Source of the DNA: DASUCS01 sp041166745
GTDB taxonomy: Bacteria > Actinomycetota > Acidimicrobiia > Acidimicrobiales > JACDCH01
Assembly: GCA_041166745.1 (NCBI GenBank)
Contig: JBEEGH010000032.1
Coordinates: 1 to 64,000, forward strand
Length of the DNA: 64,000 nt
Reading direction: 5' to 3'
This document shows, piece by piece, positions 50,223 through 58,639 of this stretch. Numbering within the stretch: position 1 is the first letter of the stretch; each line of letters opens with the position of its first letter. The notes under the pieces were generated by a model that did no database searches, was not told the DNA's origin, and was given only the letters and a program-made list of their open reading frames with translations. The position numbers and the translations under genes are program-made.

Positions 50223-51762
50223 GCGAACCCTTGCCGGGCTGCTCGGGGTCGCGCTGATTGCCGCGATGGGTGCCAACGGCTCAGCGCGGGCGCAGACGAG
50301 TGGCGGCCCGACCGACCTGGCCTCGCAGTTCGGCGGCTACGCCCTCGATGCCGACAGCGAGGGAATGTCGTTCACGTACGACAGTCCCGGCCTCATCCCC
50401 GGAACCCCTTCACCGCTCGCGCAGGTGAGCTTCCCCGAATCACTGGTCAACATGAACAAGAGCCCGAGCGGTTACGCACTGGCGAGCCTCGTGTATCCCG
50501 GCCCCCTGCTCGCCGACCTGCCCACGGTGCTGGCCCTCGGCGGCTTCGATCAGCAGACCGAACCGCTCGGCCCAGATCGCCCCATGACGGGAGACATCCC
50601 CGCCTACCCCGTGCGCGCCGAGGCGTTCTATCCCGGGGGCCCCACGTCGAAAGCGCAGGACGTCGGTTCGGGACGCGAGACGGTGAACACCGCGGCGGAC
50701 TCTGCAAATGCAACGGCGCTCTATGGCGCGGCCACGCTTCCGCCCCTCTTCACCACCGGCTCGGCCACGTCGACCACCGAGACCCACCTCGAGCAGGGTC
50801 TCGCCGTGAGCCGCACTCGGGTCGAGCTCAGCGGCGTCGACCTGTTCGCCAGCCTCATCCACATCGAGTCGATCGTCACCGACCTCGTGTCCACGAGCGA
50901 CGGAACCACCGCGGCGACGGACGGCACCACGATCGTGAGCGGCGTGACGTTTCTCGGTCTGCCGGCCACGCTCGACGGCAGCGGCATCCACCTCGCGCCG
51001 CAGGCTGCTGTCCCCGGAGCACCCGCGACGCTGCCGCCGCTCGGCGGTATCACCGATCCGCTGCAACCGGTCCTCACCCAAGTCAACGACCTGATCGTCT
51101 CGACGGTCGGCACAGCCAACGCCGGCATCAACGAACTACTCAACGCCGGCGGCATCACGGTGCAACTCATCCAACCGACCGAGGTGAAGAACGGCGCCGA
51201 CGCCAGCCGCCTTGCGAGTGGGGTGCTCGTCACCATTCGGTACACGGGCGACAGCGAGCCGGTGTTCGGTGAGATCCTCAAGCTGATCGACCCGACGAAG
51301 GTGCCCGCCGACTATGTCGATCCCTGCACCACGTTCCAGCAGCCTGCGCCCTGCCCGATCCCGTTCTCATCACCGCAAACCCTCGTGCTCGCGATGAAAA
51401 CCACGCATGTCGAGACCATCGGCCTCGCCGCGGGCCACGTGCATACGGGCGCGTCGCAGCCGTTCGCGTTGCCGAGCATCGGATCCGTAGGCGGCATCTC
51501 CACCCCGGGCGCGACGGCGGGATTCAGCACGCCCACGCCCGCGCTCGGTGGTGGTGGCGGAGGTGGTTCCGGGGGCGGATCGCCGTCGATCGGCTCGGCG
51601 ACCCCGCTCGGTTTCGTCGGGGGCAGCCCGCTCGCCGCGGCCGTGTCGATCATGCTCTTGGTCTTGGCCAGCTCCGCGTTTTGGTTCGGATCGGGCCGGC
51701 TGGCCGACAATGTCCTCTCCGTGGCCAGCTCGTCATGCCCAGAAGGACTCGACCGTGCCTGA
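50209..51762 (+). CDS. Secreted, C-terminally anchored protein of unknown function
   Basis: A 517-residue exported protein. N-terminal signal RTLAGLLGVALIAAMGANGSARAQT, then a long beta-rich ectodomain with repeated Thr/Ser/Gly stretches, a Gly-rich linker (ALGGGGGGGSGGGS) and a C-terminal helix AAAVSIMLLVLASSAFWFG followed by a short tail. GTG at 50209 has AAAGGAG 7 bases upstream and overlaps the livHM end, so the gene is translated from the same message. The match of an envelope protein with a LIV-type importer suggests an accessory surface part of the uptake system. I do not recognise the ectodomain. Confidence 0.75.
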   Translation: MRRRRRTLAGLLGVALIAAMGANGSARAQTSGGPTDLASQFGGYALDADSEGMSFTYDSPGLIPGTPSPLAQVSFPESLVNMNKSPSGYALASLVYPGPLLADLPTVLALGGFDQQTEPLGPDRPMTGDIPAYPVRAEAFYPGGPTSKAQDVGSGRETVNTAADSANATALYGAATLPPLFTTGSATSTTETHLEQGLAVSRTRVELSGVDLFASLIHIESIVTDLVSTSDGTTAATDGTTIVSGVTFLGLPATLDGSGIHLAPQAAVPGAPATLPPLGGITDPLQPVLTQVNDLIVSTVGTANAGINELLNAGGITVQLIQPTEVKNGADASRLASGVLVTIRYTGDSEPVFGEILKLIDPTKVPADYVDPCTTFQQPAPCPIPFSSPQTLVLAMKTTHVETIGLAAGHVHTGASQPFALPSIGSVGGISTPGATAGFSTPTPALGGGGGGGSGGGSPSIGSATPLGFVGGSPLAAAVSIMLLVLASSAFWFGSGRLADNVLSVASSSCPEGLDRA

Positions 51763-52486
51763 TCACCCGCCGCGCACGCGCCCGTTGACCGTCGCCTCGC
51801 TCGCGGAACCGGCGGCAACGGCGCCGGCCGCGCCGCGGGACGATCTCGCCGTGGACGACGTGGTGATCGTGCCCCAGACGTCCACACCCGGCGATGCCGC
51901 CGCGGCATCAGAGGCGAGCGGGTATCAACGCCTCGCCGAAGGTGTCCGGTCGCTCCGCACCGGCGGAGGCACGCTCAACTTGAGCGAACACACACTCATG
52001 GTCCTCGGCGGCGTGATCGCACCGCTCGGGCTCGTGATCGTGATCCTCGGCTGGTACGGCGCCGCGCACTCGCCATTCCTCTTCCAGCAGGTGCCGTACC
52101 TCATCTCGGGTCTCGGGCTCGGCCTCGGCCTCGTCTTCCTGGGCTCGTTCTTCTACTTCGCCCACTGGATCACCGAGTTGGTGAAAGAGGGCCGCACGCA
52201 GTCCGCCGCGATGATCGAGGCCATCGCTCGACTCGAGGAGACCGTCAAGCAGCAGGCAGGCGCCGACCGGCTCGCCGCCGCGAGCGACGATGCCGTCGCA
52301 CCGAGCCCCAACGGTGCCGCCGCCGCCGCCGGCGACCTCGTGGCCACCGGCAAGGGCACGATGGCCCACCGGCCTGACTGCGTCGTGGTCGCAGGCAAGC
52401 CGGGCCTGCGGCGGGTGGCGGCGGACGAAGAACTCGTCGCGTGCAAGCTGTGCGAGCCGTACGCGGAGGCCACACAGCCGGAGTGA
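51755..52486 (+). CDS. Membrane protein with C-terminal cysteine/histidine motif
   Basis: A 243-residue protein: a cytosolic Pro/Ala-rich start, two hydrophobic helices (HTLMVLGGVIAPLGLVIVILGWYG and YLISGLGLGLGLVFLGSFFYF), a coiled-coil-like helix (AAMIEAIARLEETVKQQ) and a C-terminal module HRPDCVVVAGKPGLRRV with VACKLCEP that could bind metal. GTG at 51755 has AAGGA upstream and overlaps the previous stop by 8 bases. Function unknown; operon position links it to the secreted protein and the transporter. Confidence 0.72.
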   Translation: MPDHPPRTRPLTVASLAEPAATAPAAPRDDLAVDDVVIVPQTSTPGDAAAASEASGYQRLAEGVRSLRTGGGTLNLSEHTLMVLGGVIAPLGLVIVILGWYGAAHSPFLFQQVPYLISGLGLGLGLVFLGSFFYFAHWITELVKEGRTQSAAMIEAIARLEETVKQQAGADRLAAASDDAVAPSPNGAAAAAGDLVATGKGTMAHRPDCVVVAGKPGLRRVAADEELVACKLCEPYAEATQPE

Positions 52487-52520
52487 CCCGTACACTGCCT
52501 CGCAGGTAACGGAGGTGCAC

Positions 52521-53003
52521 GTGGTATTCGCGTGGATGTTGTTGTTCGTGGTGCTCATCCTTCTGGAGTTGCACCACCTGGCGTTTTACGCACTGTTCGT
52601 TGCGATCGGCGCGTTTGCGGCGGGCATCGTTGCTCTGGTGGCCCCAGACGCGTACGTCTTGCAGGCCATCGTGGCCACCGCGGTGTCGATTGCGGGCGTC
52701 ATCCTGATCCGGCCGTACGTCAGCAACGTGTACCATCGGCACAGAGGCGGCCACGTCGCGATCGGCGTGCACGGAGGTCTCGTCGGTCAACAAGCCGTGA
52801 CGCTCGACGAGGTCGGCGATCAGCATCAGATCGGCCACGTGCGCCTGGCCGGTGAGCGGTGGTTGGCGTTCACCGACGGACCCAAGATCGAGGCCGGACG
52901 CTCGGTCTACGTCTCGGCAGTGCGAGGCACGACGCTCGAGGTCTGGCCTGTCGATCTCAAGAGCATCGAAGCGCCGGACGGCGCGGACGGGAGATTGTCG
53001 TGA
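52521..53003 (+). CDS. NfeD-like membrane protein
   Basis: A 160-residue protein of the short NfeD type: two to three hydrophobic helices (FAWMLLFVVLILLELHHLAFYALFVAIGAFAAGIVALV, IVATAVSIAGVILIRPYV) and a C-terminal OB-type beta domain (GLVGQQAVTLDEVG to GTTLEVWPV). NfeD proteins act with SPFH proteins in membrane microdomains, and the next gene encodes one. The GTG at 52521 is 5 bases after GGAGG; GTG at 52515 is possible. Confidence 0.85.
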   Translation: MVFAWMLLFVVLILLELHHLAFYALFVAIGAFAAGIVALVAPDAYVLQAIVATAVSIAGVILIRPYVSNVYHRHRGGHVAIGVHGGLVGQQAVTLDEVGDQHQIGHVRLAGERWLAFTDGPKIEAGRSVYVSAVRGTTLEVWPVDLKSIEAPDGADGRLS

Positions 53004-53929
53004 CTGTCGGAGGCGCAATCGCGCTTGGGGTGCTCGCCCTCGTGGTGATCGTGCTGTTGAGCGCCTTTCAGAGCATGGTGAACATCGTCCAGCAAGGCCA
53101 GGTCGGTGTCGTCAAGCGGTTCGGCGAGTACCAGCGAACGCACGAGCCGGGACTCGTGTTCATTCGTCCGTTCATCGAGGCACTACAGCGGGTCGACATG
53201 CGCGAGATCCCGCGGCCGGGTGACCGCCAAGAGGTGATCACGAAGGACAACGTGGTGGTCACCGTGAACGCCACGATCTTCACGCAGATCGTCGACGCCA
53301 AGCAGGCGTTGTTCAGCGTGGCCAACTTCGACGTCGCCATCGATGCGCTCGCTCGCACCGCGCTTCGGTCGGTGATCGGCACGATGACCCTCGACCAGGC
53401 GCTCTCGGAGCGCGAGCGGATCAACACCGATGTGCAGCAGCAGATGGAAGTTGTCACCGACAAGTGGGGCATCCGTATCAGCCGCATCGAGATCGTCGAG
53501 ATCGCACCGCCTCCGCAGATCCTGCAGGCACTTGCGCTGCAGAAGACGGCTGATCAGGAGAAGCGGGCGAGCATCCTGCAATCGGAAGGCCAGCAGCAAT
53601 CCGCCATCAACGTCGCCGAGGGTCAGGCGCAAGCGACCATCCGCGCCGCTGAGGGCGAGAAACAAGCGGCGATCCTGCGCGCTGAAGGCGCTCGACAGGC
53701 TGCGATCCTCGAGTCCGAAGGACGCTCGCAGGCGATCACGACCGTGTACGAGGCCATCAAGGCCGCCGAGCCAGACAACAAGCTCGTTGCGATCTTGCAG
53801 CTCGACACGTTGTCGAAGTTCGCCGAGAGCGACAACTCCACGATCGTCGTGCCCTACGAGAGTGCGGGCCTGATGGGCGCGGCCCAGGTGCTCAAGGGCG
53901 TCTTAGGCGACAACGGCTCGGGCGCGTAG
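53000..53929 (+). CDS. SPFH/band-7 (stomatin/HflK-like) membrane protein
   Basis: A 309-residue protein: one N-terminal helix (IALGVLALVVIVLLSAF), the SPFH domain (VQQGQVGVVKRFGEYQRTHEPGLVFIRPFIEALQRVDMRE, VITKDNVVVTVNA, ARTALRSVIGTMTLDQALSERERIN) and a long helical part with repeated EGQ/EGE/EGA units (QSEGQQQSAINVAEGQAQAT), typical of stomatins. It scaffolds membrane domains or controls proteases. GTG overlaps the NfeD stop (GTGA). The 3' end overlaps the convergent racemase gene by 27 bases. Confidence 0.93.
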   Translation: MTVGGAIALGVLALVVIVLLSAFQSMVNIVQQGQVGVVKRFGEYQRTHEPGLVFIRPFIEALQRVDMREIPRPGDRQEVITKDNVVVTVNATIFTQIVDAKQALFSVANFDVAIDALARTALRSVIGTMTLDQALSERERINTDVQQQMEVVTDKWGIRISRIEIVEIAPPPQILQALALQKTADQEKRASILQSEGQQQSAINVAEGQAQATIRAAEGEKQAAILRAEGARQAAILESEGRSQAITTVYEAIKAAEPDNKLVAILQLDTLSKFAESDNSTIVVPYESAGLMGAAQVLKGVLGDNGSGA

Positions 53930-55048
53930 GTCCGCTATGGCGGCGGCGTCGTAGCCGAGCTCGTTCAGCACGTCGTCGGTGTGCTGGCCCGCGTAACAGG
54001 CCTTGACCGCGAGCTCACCGGGGGTGCGATCGAGACGCGGCGCTGGCGCAGGATGGCGCACCCCGTCCACCTCGATGAACGTCGAGCGGGCGACGTTGTG
54101 AGGATGCTCGGGCGCTTCCATCAACGACAGCACCGGCGCGACGCACGCGTCCCGACCTGCGAACAACTCGGCCCACTCGTCGCGTGTTCGCGCGCGGAAG
54201 ACCTTTGTGAAGACCGCGCGTAGGTCGCGCCACTGTTCGCGATCGTCACGATCGGGCAGTGCCTTCGCGTCGAGCCCGAGCCCATCGAGCAACTCCGCGT
54301 AGAACTGCGGCTCGATGGCGCCGACGGCGACATACCCACCATCGGCGCATTCGTATGTGTCGTAGAACGGTGCTCCCGTGTCGAGCATGTTGGTGCCGCG
54401 GTCGTCGCTCCAGAAACCGATCTGCCGCGCGGCGTAGAACGGGGCCATGAGCAGCGCCGTGCCGTCGACCATGGCAGCGTCGACGACCTGACCCTGTCCG
54501 TTGCGACCGGCCGCGACGAGCGCGCAGGCGATGCCGTAGGCGAGCAGCAGTCCCCCACCGCCGAAGTCACCCACGATGTTCAGCGGCGGTGTGGGCGGCC
54601 CGCCGGCCCGGCCGAACGCGCTCAACGCGCCGGCGAGCGCGATGTAGTCGATGTCGTGGCCGGCGCGGTCGGCCAGCGGACCTTCGCGCCCCCACCCGGT
54701 CATGCGGCCGTAGACCAGCCGTGCGTTGCGGGCATGACAGTCGGCCGGGCCGACGCCGAGGCGCTCGGCGACTCCCGGCCGGTACCCCTCGATGAGGACG
54801 TCGGCGCCGTCGACGAGCCGAAGCACGAGGTCTCGCCCGGCGTCGGACTTCAGGTCGACCGCGATCGATCGCCGGCCGCGATCGAGGACCGTACCCGGCG
54901 CACGCGTCGGGTCGGCGAAGGCGGCGTCGGCCAACTTGTCGACACGGACGACATCACACCCCATGTCCGACAGCACCATCCCGCAGAACGGGATCGGTCC
55001 GATGCTGGCGAGCTCGACGACCTTGACGCCGGCCAGCGGCCCACTCAC
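53903..55048 (-). CDS. mcr: Alpha-methylacyl-CoA racemase (CaiB/Frc family)
   Basis: A 381-residue family III CoA-transferase fold. GPLAGVKVVELASIGPIPFCGMVLSDMG, DVLIEGYRPGVAERLGVGP, MTGWGREGPLADRAGHDIDYIAL and NIVGDFGGGG agree with M. tuberculosis MCR. The catalytic pair would be H131 and D161 (H126/D156 in MCR). It inverts the 2-methyl centre of branched acyl-CoA esters so that the sterol side chain can enter beta-oxidation. GTG overlaps the hydrolase stop (GTGA). No KstR-like box is visible before this operon, so regulation may differ. Confidence 0.93.
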   Translation of the reverse strand: MSGPLAGVKVVELASIGPIPFCGMVLSDMGCDVVRVDKLADAAFADPTRAPGTVLDRGRRSIAVDLKSDAGRDLVLRLVDGADVLIEGYRPGVAERLGVGPADCHARNARLVYGRMTGWGREGPLADRAGHDIDYIALAGALSAFGRAGGPPTPPLNIVGDFGGGGLLLAYGIACALVAAGRNGQGQVVDAAMVDGTALLMAPFYAARQIGFWSDDRGTNMLDTGAPFYDTYECADGGYVAVGAIEPQFYAELLDGLGLDAKALPDRDDREQWRDLRAVFTKVFRARTRDEWAELFAGRDACVAPVLSLMEAPEHPHNVARSTFIEVDGVRHPAPAPRLDRTPGELAVKACYAGQHTDDVLNELGYDAAAIADLRARAVVA

Positions 55049-55971
55049 CCCTCGGGCAACGAGGGTGGGGTGTGGCCGAGGCGGGTGGAGACGTCGCGGC
55101 AGGCGTGCAGGAGCGGTGCGGCGAACGCCGGCTTCGCACAGATGAGGTGACCGTCTTCGACCTTGTGGATGGTTGCGCCCGGGATCGCAAGGGCCATCTG
55201 TGCCTGGGCCAACGGTGGGATCGCGCGGTCCTTGGTCGTGATCAGCACCGCCGTCGGCACATCGATCTTGTTGATCCACTTGGCGCGGTAGTTGCTCATC
55301 GCGATGCCCGCTTCCATCACCATGCGGGCACTGTGTCGGCGCATCTCGGCGCGCGCCCACGTGCGGATGCTCGACGGGCGCGCCGCGGTGGCAACCGGGA
55401 ACAGTCGTTGCACACGGCGCACCGGCACCTTCGTCGCGATCTGTCCGAGCCGGGTGCTACCCGCCGCCACCGCCATCATCGTGGCGAAGATCCACTGCTC
55501 GCGCACGCCCGGCATCAACCGGTGCGCGGTCGAACACAGCACAAGACCTTCCACCTTCTCCGGATGGCGTCGCCACAGCAGTTGAGCGACCGGGCCACCC
55601 AACGAGTACCCGACGGCGATGACCGGGCCGACTCCGAGCACGTCGAGCGTGGCGGCAGCGTCGTCGGCGCAATCCGCCAAGCGAAAACGTCGTCCGTTGC
55701 GAATACCGCGTCCGTGCCCGCGCATGTCGACGGCGATCACGCTGAAGTGCTCGCTGAGCGCGTCGAAGACACGGAACCAATTGAGGCCGCCACTCGCCAT
55801 CCACCCGTGCAGCAACAGCAGCGTCGGAGCCCCGGGGGGGCCCTCGATCTGTCGCACGAACGTCGTGCCCCGGCCGGGAAGGGTCACCCGCTTGCCCATC
55901 GGGAGCGGAGGGCCACCGACTGGATACACGGTCAGGTCAGCGGCATGAGCTGCGTCGTCGAGCATCACCAC
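55045..55971 (-). CDS. Alpha/beta hydrolase
   Basis: A 308-residue hydrolase. Oxyanion motif LLLHGWMASGGLNW, nucleophile in GYSLGG (S of V-G-Y-S-L), acid near TTKDRAIPP and histidine in EDGHLIC. Similar proteins hydrolyse esters, lactones or epoxides. On this strand TAATCT stands 6 bases before the GTG at 55971, so the transcript is probably leaderless and the GTG is preferred to the ATG two codons later. Coupled to the racemase gene by GTGA overlap. Confidence 0.86.
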   Translation of the reverse strand: MVMLDDAAHAADLTVYPVGGPPLPMGKRVTLPGRGTTFVRQIEGPPGAPTLLLLHGWMASGGLNWFRVFDALSEHFSVIAVDMRGHGRGIRNGRRFRLADCADDAAATLDVLGVGPVIAVGYSLGGPVAQLLWRRHPEKVEGLVLCSTAHRLMPGVREQWIFATMMAVAAGSTRLGQIATKVPVRRVQRLFPVATAARPSSIRTWARAEMRRHSARMVMEAGIAMSNYRAKWINKIDVPTAVLITTKDRAIPPLAQAQMALAIPGATIHKVEDGHLICAKPAFAAPLLHACRDVSTRLGHTPPSLPEG

Positions 55972-55977
55972 AAGGAG

Positions 55978-55983
55978 AGATTA
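55978..55983 (-). promoter_or_regulatory. -10 box of a leaderless promoter for the hydrolase-racemase operon
   Basis: On the minus strand TAATCT precedes the GTG start (55971) by 6 bases, with no ribosome-binding site between. No matching -35 box was found, as is common at such promoters. Confidence 0.4.
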
Positions 55984-55992
55984 GGCAGACTG

Positions 55993-57417
55993 TCAGGACC
56001 TGACGCGCATGTCAGCTGACCGACCGATGCTCAACAACTCGTCCAGCGCATCTGCCATCCCATCGGTGATCTCGTGCGGGTCCGCGATGTGCTCACGACA
56101 CGCGATAACACCCACATTGAGCTGCTCGCAGTAGCTCCACACCGTGACGTTCAGGCCGATTCCCTCGAGGATCGGACCGACGGAGTAGATGCCTTCCATG
56201 CGAGCACCGGCGACATAGAGCGGATCCCGAGGACCGGGAACGTTCGACACGACGACGTTGATCGGCGGACGAACTCGCTCGGCCAAACCGAAGCGGCTGT
56301 ACTGCCGCATGAAGAACGAGTACGGCCGCGGCGGCGTGTACTCGCTCCAGTCGGCGAGCATGTCTGCGCCGAGGATGTTGTGCATCTCCTTCGCCGCACT
56401 CGTGACGTCGTGAATGGCGCGCAGGCGCTCGATCGGATCCTCGATGTTCGTCGCCAGCGTGGTGAACATGTTCGAGACCTTGTTTCCACCGAGACGTCGG
56501 ATCGCGTCCGGGTCGTCCGTGGACACGGGCACACCCGCAACCAGCGCGCGATCGGGCAGTGCCCCGCGCTTGTCGAGCCACATGCGCAGCGATCCCGCCA
56601 CCATCGCGAGGACGATGTCGTTGATCGTGACATCGAATGCCGACTTCGCCTCCTTCACGTCGGCCAACGCGAGCGTGCTGGTCGCGAAGGAGCGATGAGG
56701 CGTGAGCGACCCGTTGAACGGCGTGCGGGCGGTGTCCAAGATCGGACGAGGCGTCGCCACGTCTGCTGACTTGCGGTGGGCCGAGACTCGCTTGATGCCC
56801 TGAACCGTTCGCCGCAGGAGTCCGGGGAGCTGCACGATTCGTACGAGCAGGTCGCGCAGCGCATCGACGATCAGCCGCATTCGGGTTGGCATCTCCTCGC
56901 CATGCCACGGCTCGAGCGGTGAGGGTGGATCGACCTCGTCCGGAGTGGTTGCCATCACATTGGCGAGCATCGCGGCGGCGGCCACACCGTCGGCGACGGA
57001 GTGATGGATCTTGGCGAGAAAACCGACACGGCCCCCTTCGAGACCCTCCAGCATCCAGATCTCCCAGAGGGGCTTGCTGCGGTCGAGCTGCCACGACGCG
57101 ATGTCGGCGATCACGCTGTCCATCTCTTCGCGGCCGCCGGGCGGCGGAACGCCGATGCGCCGCACGTGATACGAGAGGTCGAAATCCGGATCTTCGATCC
57201 ACACGGGATGATGCAGCTGGCCCGGAACTTGCACGATCCGGCGACGGAAGCCCGGCAGCAGATGCAATCGACGGTCGAGCTCGTGTTGAAAGCGTGCAAA
57301 GTCGTAGCCACCGGGCACGGTCGACACGTCGAGCACCGTGTACTTCAAGGTGTGCATGTGCAGCGTGGGGGTCTCGTTGTACAGAAAGCTCGCATCGAGG
57401 CCGGACAGTCGCTCCAC
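55993..57417 (-). CDS. Wax ester synthase/diacylglycerol acyltransferase (WS/DGAT)
   Basis: A 474-residue acyltransferase. The active motif HHSVADG is at 138-144, after RRIVQVPGQLHHPVWIEDPDFDL; the C-terminal VSNVPGPRDPLYVAG and VGPILEGIGLNVTVWSY are also conserved. It makes wax esters or triacylglycerol from acyl-CoA. GTG at 57417 has GGAGG upstream. A second paralogue is at 58640, and a serine hydrolase lies between them in the other direction. Confidence 0.93.
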   Translation of the reverse strand: MERLSGLDASFLYNETPTLHMHTLKYTVLDVSTVPGGYDFARFQHELDRRLHLLPGFRRRIVQVPGQLHHPVWIEDPDFDLSYHVRRIGVPPPGGREEMDSVIADIASWQLDRSKPLWEIWMLEGLEGGRVGFLAKIHHSVADGVAAAAMLANVMATTPDEVDPPSPLEPWHGEEMPTRMRLIVDALRDLLVRIVQLPGLLRRTVQGIKRVSAHRKSADVATPRPILDTARTPFNGSLTPHRSFATSTLALADVKEAKSAFDVTINDIVLAMVAGSLRMWLDKRGALPDRALVAGVPVSTDDPDAIRRLGGNKVSNMFTTLATNIEDPIERLRAIHDVTSAAKEMHNILGADMLADWSEYTPPRPYSFFMRQYSRFGLAERVRPPINVVVSNVPGPRDPLYVAGARMEGIYSVGPILEGIGLNVTVWSYCEQLNVGVIACREHIADPHEITDGMADALDELLSIGRSADMRVRS

Positions 57418-57454
57418 CGTGCACCTCCTTCCCAGGGGCGCGAGTATCGCACCG

Positions 57455-58582
57455 ATGATCAACAGGAATGCCTTTGCCACCCTGGTCGAGCGGGCCCGGC
57501 GGGAGGTGGACGAGGGCATCGTGCCGTCGTGCCAGCTCGCGGTCGCCGAGAACGGTGAGGTCGTCGAGTCCGTCACCCTCGGTGAGACAGTGGCGGCCGA
57601 CGACACCCGCTACGTGATCTTCTCGTGCACGAAGGCACTCGTCGCTTCGACGGTGTGGCAGCTCCTCGCCGAGGGCGCGTTCAGGCTCGAGGACCGCGTC
57701 GCGGAGCACATTCCCGAGTTCGCCGAGAACGGCAAGGAGATCGTCACGATCGAGCAGGTGCTCCTGCACACGTCCGGATTTCCGCGTGCGCCGTTGGGGC
57801 CACCGCGTTGGTTGACGCGTGAAGGCCGCCTGTCCGCGTTCGCCAAGTGGCGGCTCAGTTGGGAGCCGGGCACGCGCTTCGAATATCACCCGACGTCCGC
57901 TCACTGGGTGCTGGCCGAACTCATCGCGCGCTCAGACGGTGTGGATCACACGGAAGCAATCCGGCGTCGAGTGCTCGAGCCCCTCGGTCTCACCCGTCTT
58001 GCCCTTGGCGTTCCCGTCGACCACCAGCACGACATCGCGCCGCTGACACACACCGGCCAGGTACCGACGCCGGAAGAATTCCAGGCCGTGCTCGGCGTGC
58101 CCGGCATCGATCTCGGCGAGGTGACCGAGGCCGCGCTCATGGCGTTCAACGAGCCCGAGAGCTTGGCCGTCGGTGTTCCCGGAGGCGGTGGCGTCTCGAC
58201 GGCCGCCGACCTGGCGCGCTTCTACCAGGCCCTGTTGCACAATCCCGGCGAGCTGTGGGATCCGAAGTGGCTCGCGATCGCGACGAGCGACGTCCGCAAC
58301 ACCTTCGAAGACGTGTTGGCAGGCGGGATCAAGACGAATCGCACGATCGGACTCGTCGTGGCCGGCGGCGACGGTCTCGGCCCTCGGCGGGGCTTTGGCC
58401 ACGGCAACAGCCCCGGCACCTTCGGGCACGACGGCGCCGGCGGCCAACTGGCGTGGGCCGACCCGGAGACCGGACTGTCGTTCGCCTATCTCACCAATGG
58501 CATCGACCGTCACCTCATCCGCCAGTGGCGCCGGAACATCGGCATCGGCAGCCGGGCCGCGGCGGTCGGTTTGCCCGCCTGA
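57455..58582 (+). CDS. Serine hydrolase of the beta-lactamase (class C/EstB) family
   Basis: A 375-residue protein. S57-x-x-K60 (FSCTKAL) is the nucleophile motif, EYHPTS (Y144) takes the place of YxN, and GHDGAGGQLAWADPE holds the third box. Relatives are esterases, for example EstB, and lipid-related hydrolases rather than true beta-lactamases. No signal peptide, so it works in the cytosol. ATG 57455 is divergent from the WS/DGAT gene by 37 bases. Context suggests lipid-ester turnover. Confidence 0.87.
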   Translation: MINRNAFATLVERARREVDEGIVPSCQLAVAENGEVVESVTLGETVAADDTRYVIFSCTKALVASTVWQLLAEGAFRLEDRVAEHIPEFAENGKEIVTIEQVLLHTSGFPRAPLGPPRWLTREGRLSAFAKWRLSWEPGTRFEYHPTSAHWVLAELIARSDGVDHTEAIRRRVLEPLGLTRLALGVPVDHQHDIAPLTHTGQVPTPEEFQAVLGVPGIDLGEVTEAALMAFNEPESLAVGVPGGGGVSTAADLARFYQALLHNPGELWDPKWLAIATSDVRNTFEDVLAGGIKTNRTIGLVVAGGDGLGPRRGFGHGNSPGTFGHDGAGGQLAWADPETGLSFAYLTNGIDRHLIRQWRRNIGIGSRAAAVGLPA

Positions 58583-58639
58583 GCAGGGATGCACGCCGCA
58601 TGACCCGAATGAGTTCTGAAGGCCTCAAAGGAGTCAGTT

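Noticed and set aside
57455..58582. Antibiotic-resistance beta-lactamase
   Set aside because: No signal peptide, YHP instead of YxN, and neighbours of lipid metabolism favour an EstB-like esterase.
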